This document shows, piece after piece, positions 6,025-9,125 of a stretch of 9,125 nucleotides of DNA. The notes beneath the pieces are model-generated. The model saw only the letters and a list, made by a program, of their open reading frames with translations, did not search any database and was not told the DNA's origin. Numbering within the stretch: the stretch's first letter is position 1; each line of letters begins with the position of its first letter. The translations under genes were made by a program, and so were the position numbers. This stretch comes from Candidatus Heimdallarchaeota archaeon (lineage in GTDB: Archaea; Asgardarchaeota; Heimdallarchaeia; JABLTI01): NCBI GenBank assembly GCA_030671945.1, contig DAOVHJ010000081.1, positions 1-9,125 on the forward strand, given 5' to 3'.

Positions 6025-7593
6025 TCATGAAATGAAAGCAACATCTATTTTTTTCACAAGTTCAGGAGTCTCTGCAAGATGATCTAGGAATTTAACTAGA
6101 TTTGTAATCATTAATTCCGGTGAAATAGATTTTAAACTCCTAATTATGAGAGCTTCCTTTTCTCCTATACATCTAACCTTAATTTGATCTTGTTTAATTT
6201 TCTCTAATAAGAAACCTACTCGAAAATCAGTATCTGATTCAACATGGTTAGTTGTAAATGATAAGTATATCATATTTGAAGTAATTTCATCTAGTTTCTC
6301 ATTACTTTCATAAAATTCCTTTATTTTCTTAGGTGGTAGTAATTTATCAAGTTGATATTCATTTAATTTATTGAATTTCTCTTCAGTCAAATTCTTGGAG
6401 AATTTTGCGAACCAATCCGGTTTTAATAAAATGTTACCTGCTTTTCCAAGAACAAAAGAAACTGAATACAAATCAAAATAATCAGGTGTTTCATCATCCT
6501 TTTTCGATATAGCACATTGCCAAAATGAAGCTTCTTTTAACATTCTTTGTTTACGAAATGATTGTTTTTCTTCATCTTGCAGATTGACATCTAAAACAGG
6601 TGTTGTTTCAAGGGAATCTAAATCAGAGATAGCCAATTTACGATATTTTCTCCTCAATACTGAACGTGAGAGAAAATTCCAAACATCACCCCAGTCGATA
6701 AATAGAACTGCTCCAATAATTATAATAGATGCTATCCATACAATTGCTGAAAGCCAAGGTTCGGGTTCAGATGCAGATACTCCATCTTCACCTAGTGTCA
6801 AACCAAATAACCAGAGAATTTTCTGACCGAAAGTAGTTTCAGCCAAATATCTAGCAGCAAATCCAGTTCCAGTAGTTAAAACGATTTTTCCTAAGAAACA
6901 CCATATTACTGTTTTCCATAATGCATATCCTAGTAAACCTATGAAAATAAGAATCGCATCATCTGGCAATGGTGTCGCAGCAAACAAGAAGATAATCAAC
7001 GGTGCTAATCCTTTATCAATCCATCTTTGTGCCCTTGATACTTGTTTCTCCATTCCATCTTCAATGACATTTTTTGATGCTTTACCTAGAAACCACGCTG
7101 AGACTTCTCCAATAGATGCTCCTGCTCCTGCAAATAAACCCATTATAATAATATGATACCAATCGATTGGAATTGATTTATCTGTTACAATTGTTACTAA
7201 TGCTAATGTATATGGTACTGGGAAAATAATTGTAAAATTACCAAAAATCGAGATAACAAATACTCCAATGAAAATACCCCATATGCCTATTCTTGTATAA
7301 AACCAATTTACGATATTTCTCATTATTTTACCTAAATCTAAACCTAGAGAAGCTAAAACGATGATTAAAACAATAAATAAAAATAAGAAAATAATAGAGG
7401 CAAGTCTTTCTTTGTCTTTGGTTAACCACTCCCAAGCTCTCTTGAAGAAGGGTTTCTTTTCTACAAACGCATGATCATAAATCCCTTCCTCTATAGTATC
7501 TTCTTTTGTAGATTTGTTTTCATATTCAAGTGTAACTTCTGATAGTTCTTCTCTTGATTTATTGCCATCATTTTGATCCTGCTTCTTACTCAT
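6025..7593 (-). CDS. VTT-domain (DedA/TVP38/TMEM64-type) membrane protein with unknown C-terminal cytosolic domain
   Basis: In 522 residues the protein has a charged cytosolic N-terminus (1-60), then a membrane helix (64-83) and the VTT core (about 103-250). A last helix (281-300) precedes a soluble C-terminal domain (305-522). VTT hallmarks are the re-entrant segment FGNFTIIFPVPYT (117-129), GASIGEVSAWFLGK (158-171), and FAATPLPDDAILIFIG (204-219) with its Pro-Asp pair, as in TVP38/DedA proteins. Bacterial and eukaryotic members include scramblases and lipid transporters acting on undecaprenyl phosphate or phospholipids; a polyprenyl- or lipid-flipping role is plausible but unproven here. 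The C-terminal ~215 residues are mixed helix/strand, have no motif I recognise, and make the protein about twice the usual 200-250. AGGAGA (7601-7606) lies seven bases before the ATG. The next gene, an exported thioredoxin, begins 77 bp after its end. Confidence 0.82.
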   Translation of the reverse strand: MSKKQDQNDGNKSREELSEVTLEYENKSTKEDTIEEGIYDHAFVEKKPFFKRAWEWLTKDKERLASIIFLFLFIVLIIVLASLGLDLGKIMRNIVNWFYTRIGIWGIFIGVFVISIFGNFTIIFPVPYTLALVTIVTDKSIPIDWYHIIIMGLFAGAGASIGEVSAWFLGKASKNVIEDGMEKQVSRAQRWIDKGLAPLIIFLFAATPLPDDAILIFIGLLGYALWKTVIWCFLGKIVLTTGTGFAARYLAETTFGQKILWLFGLTLGEDGVSASEPEPWLSAIVWIASIIIIGAVLFIDWGDVWNFLSRSVLRRKYRKLAISDLDSLETTPVLDVNLQDEEKQSFRKQRMLKEASFWQCAISKKDDETPDYFDLYSVSFVLGKAGNILLKPDWFAKFSKNLTEEKFNKLNEYQLDKLLPPKKIKEFYESNEKLDEITSNMIYLSFTTNHVESDTDFRVGFLLEKIKQDQIKVRCIGEKEALIIRSLKSISPELMITNLVKFLDHLAETPELVKKIDVAFIS

Positions 7594-7600
7594 TTATGAT

Positions 7601-7606
7601 TCTCCT
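7601..7606 (-). promoter_or_regulatory. Shine-Dalgarno site of the VTT gene
   Basis: AGGAGA on the minus strand lies seven bases before ATG 7593 and supports that start. It is a different window of the anti-SD complement from the GGTGAT sites downstream. Confidence 0.65.
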
Positions 7607-7792
7607 GTTGTTATTTTATGAAAACAAAACGATATCTCAGATTATGACCTAACAATTTCAATAATAAGTGTTTGCAATAGAGAATGTTTTCCCTAACTAC
7701 TTCTTACCTAATTATATCGCAATTCTTCTTTACTTCTATGAAACAGTTTTTAAAACATGAAAATCTAGAAATAAAATATCATAACTAATAAC

Positions 7793-7800
7793 TTAATATA
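7793..7800 (+). promoter_or_regulatory. TATA box for the plus-strand gene at 7846
   Basis: TTAATATA lies about 49 bases before the ATG. Initiation about 25 bases past its centre (near 7822) would give a leader of about 24 bases that contains the AGAGGT ribosome site, a coherent archaeal promoter arrangement. Confidence 0.5.
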
Positions 7801-7830
7801 CCACATACAACTTTTGTAATTGATAGGTTT

Positions 7831-7836
7831 AGAGGT
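7831..7836 (+). promoter_or_regulatory. Shine-Dalgarno site of the plus-strand gene
   Basis: AGAGGT, extended as AGAGGTAAT, matches the archaeal GGAGGTGAT consensus at seven of nine positions. It lies nine bases before ATG 7846 and supports the start chosen for the 3'-truncated gene. Confidence 0.65.
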
Positions 7837-7845
7837 AATATCAAA

Positions 7846-9125
7846 ATGGCGTTCTCTGAGAAAGATAACACTGGTGTCTCATTAGGAGAAAACTTCGCAG
7901 ATTTACTTACACGAGTTGATAAATTATCTTTAGAAAAGGTAGTTGAAACTGCTGCAAAATATGATTGTTCACAGGAATTCGCAGGTATTGTTTATTTGCT
8001 TAACAATGACTTGGGAATTGAGCCAATTATTATTCTTGATGACCTTGAAAATGAAATAACAAGATTAGAAAAAGCCGGAAAAAGTGTTCCTCAAGTGGAA
8101 ACCTATCTCTACAATTTCTCAATAAATGAAGGAAAATGGATTGCTTATCTTAGAGGATCTATGATGAATAACCTCCAAGAAGATATTAAGAATCTTCAAT
8201 CCTACTTATCTCGCTTAGGTAAACTCAAAGGTTCAGACTTGATTACTCTTGCAACTCAAATTATGATGGAACGACAATTCATCGCTGCAAATATGATCAT
8301 ACCAGTCCTTGAAAAGTGGTGTGAAGAGCATGACGAGTCAAATGAACTAGAAGCAGCAATGCGTCTTTATGCTAGTTTAATTGGGGAACCTGTTTCAAGT
8401 AATATCATAAAAGAGATGAATGATGCCAAAGTGGAGCTTGTAAAACAAATTGAGGTTTTGGGTGATATATTATCTAATGCAGAAGAATCTAATTGGATTA
8501 TTCGATCATTAATTGAAGCTGAAATTTTATATGAGGATTTGAGTCAAGAATTAAGTGAAATGACCTCTAAAGGAATTTCTGACATAATTCTCTGGTTACT
8601 AATACAAAAATATGGAAAGAAAATTGGTGATTTCACAGCCGAACAAGATATTGGTAAACTTATTATGAGATTTCAACTAGAATCGGCACTAGGTTTGTCT
8701 AACGCGACACCGCAAGCTAAACTCGAATATGGTCTTTTAACCTTAAATTATAAAGACAAATTAGCAAAAAAGAAACTTGGCGAACAACTTATTTATGATG
8801 CTTGGAAAGAAGCGCGCTTAAATGAACAACCGTTAATCGTTGGACGAGAAATTTTAGCGATGTTGATTGATTATAGTAATTTATCTCAGGAATTTCTGAG
8901 CAAGATCCCAAGACACTTTGAATATACTACTACTTATTTTAAAAGTGACAAACTAAGATTACAGAGAGCTCTTGGACGATTTAAGATTAAAGGCAGTAAA
9001 CCAACGGAAATGGAAATGCAAGAAGCAGTCATCTTAGATTATCTAATTCAATTTGTTTTAAACTATATTAGTGGAAAAATGAAAGCGGATCCCCATGAAT
9101 TAGAAGTTCCAGATGCACCTACTGA
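7846..9125 (+). CDS. Unrecognised large alpha-helical soluble protein, 3'-truncated by window edge
   Basis: The frame is open from ATG 7846 to the window end, giving 426 codons with no stop, so the gene continues outside. There is no signal peptide or membrane segment, and Cys is rare (C41, C159). The sequence is almost entirely amphipathic helix: charged Lys/Glu alternates with Leu/Ile throughout, for example DDLENEITRLEKAG (65-78) and SLIEAEILYEDLSQELSEM (221-239). Helices of about 15-30 residues separated by short turns suggest a helical repeat or solenoid scaffold, but no TPR or HEAT signature is clear enough to name. Codon and base composition match the rest of the window. It is transcribed divergently from the VTT gene with its own TATA box and ribosome site. 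I do not recognise the family and assign no function. Confidence 0.85.
   Translation, partial: MAFSEKDNTGVSLGENFADLLTRVDKLSLEKVVETAAKYDCSQEFAGIVYLLNNDLGIEPIIILDDLENEITRLEKAGKSVPQVETYLYNFSINEGKWIAYLRGSMMNNLQEDIKNLQSYLSRLGKLKGSDLITLATQIMMERQFIAANMIIPVLEKWCEEHDESNELEAAMRLYASLIGEPVSSNIIKEMNDAKVELVKQIEVLGDILSNAEESNWIIRSLIEAEILYEDLSQELSEMTSKGISDIILWLLIQKYGKKIGDFTAEQDIGKLIMRFQLESALGLSNATPQAKLEYGLLTLNYKDKLAKKKLGEQLIYDAWKEARLNEQPLIVGREILAMLIDYSNLSQEFLSKIPRHFEYTTTYFKSDKLRLQRALGRFKIKGSKPTEMEMQEAVILDYLIQFVLNYISGKMKADPHELEVPDAPT

Larger units (their letters stand above)
7594..7845. other. Divergent intergenic region with promoters for both flanking genes
   Basis: These 252 bp separate two genes that point away from each other, so they must hold both promoters. 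The plus side has a good TATA candidate at 7793-7800. For the minus side, CTTATTATTG around 7662-7671 would start transcription near 7642. A short palindrome, GTTTT-T-AAAAC (7746-7756), sits mid-region and could bind a regulator, or be chance in AT-rich DNA. I see no coding sequence or structured RNA. Confidence 0.5.

Noticed and set aside
6584..7156. Two short plus-strand frames (6584-6826 and 6941-7156)
   Set aside because: Both lie antisense inside the VTT gene, whose domain signature is clear.
7738..7788. Tiny frame of 16 codons (MKQFLKHENLEIKYHN) in the divergent region
   Set aside because: No ribosome site, and it lies upstream of the TATA box of the gene it would lead; expected by chance.
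1..9125. CRISPR arrays, tRNA or rRNA genes, insertion sequences, prophage genes
   Set aside because: No regularly spaced repeats, cloverleaf patterns, transposase motifs or terminal inverted repeats were seen. Base composition looks even throughout.

Overview
The window reads as a piece of an AT-rich archaeal chromosome (G+C about one third by eye). The archaeal call rests on Shine-Dalgarno sites of the GGTGAT/GGTGAG type a few bases before several starts, TATA-like boxes at archaeal spacing, use of a TTG start, an exported domain dense in N-glycosylation sequons, and envelope proteins that resemble no standard bacterial set. An Asgard (Heimdallarchaeia-like) or similar uncultured lineage would fit, but this is an impression of style. 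There is no rRNA, tRNA or marker gene to prove it.

Layout. A plus-strand gene enters from the left edge and ends at 436: the ATP-binding C-terminus of a histidine kinase. It faces, across 7 bp, a minus-strand M19 membrane dipeptidase (444-1400). All genes from there to 7593 lie on the minus strand. In transcription order they are: a VTT/DedA-type membrane protein with an unknown C-terminal domain (7593-6025), two tandem paralogous TlpA-like thioredoxins (5947-5183 and 5046-4315), a class I SAM O-methyltransferase (4195-3611), a large membrane protein (3526-1505), and the dipeptidase. Gaps between them are 77-136 bp, so this is a loose gene file rather than a tight operon. A hairpin with a U-rich tail closes the large membrane protein gene. 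A 252-bp divergent region then separates the VTT gene from a plus-strand gene (from 7846) that runs off the right edge and encodes a soluble, helical protein I do not recognise.

The most interesting gene is the one at 1505-3526. It joins a glycosylation-rich extracellular domain and three membrane helices to a cytosolic region of about 310 residues that can be followed end to end against the ferrochelatase fold. Both catalytic positions are changed (His to Glu, Glu to Asp), and the Asp-His of the second motif reads Asp-Cys. It looks like a membrane-tethered chelatase homologue with altered or lost catalysis, possibly a tetrapyrrole or metal sensor. The two thioredoxins nearby each carry a CxxC site outside the cell and share an unusual C-terminal anchor: an E-F-W-S-x-N-W-aromatic-W motif, one membrane helix, then a strongly basic cytosolic tail. 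Together with the VTT protein, the neighbourhood looks devoted to the cell envelope and its redox state. A joint pathway is inference only.
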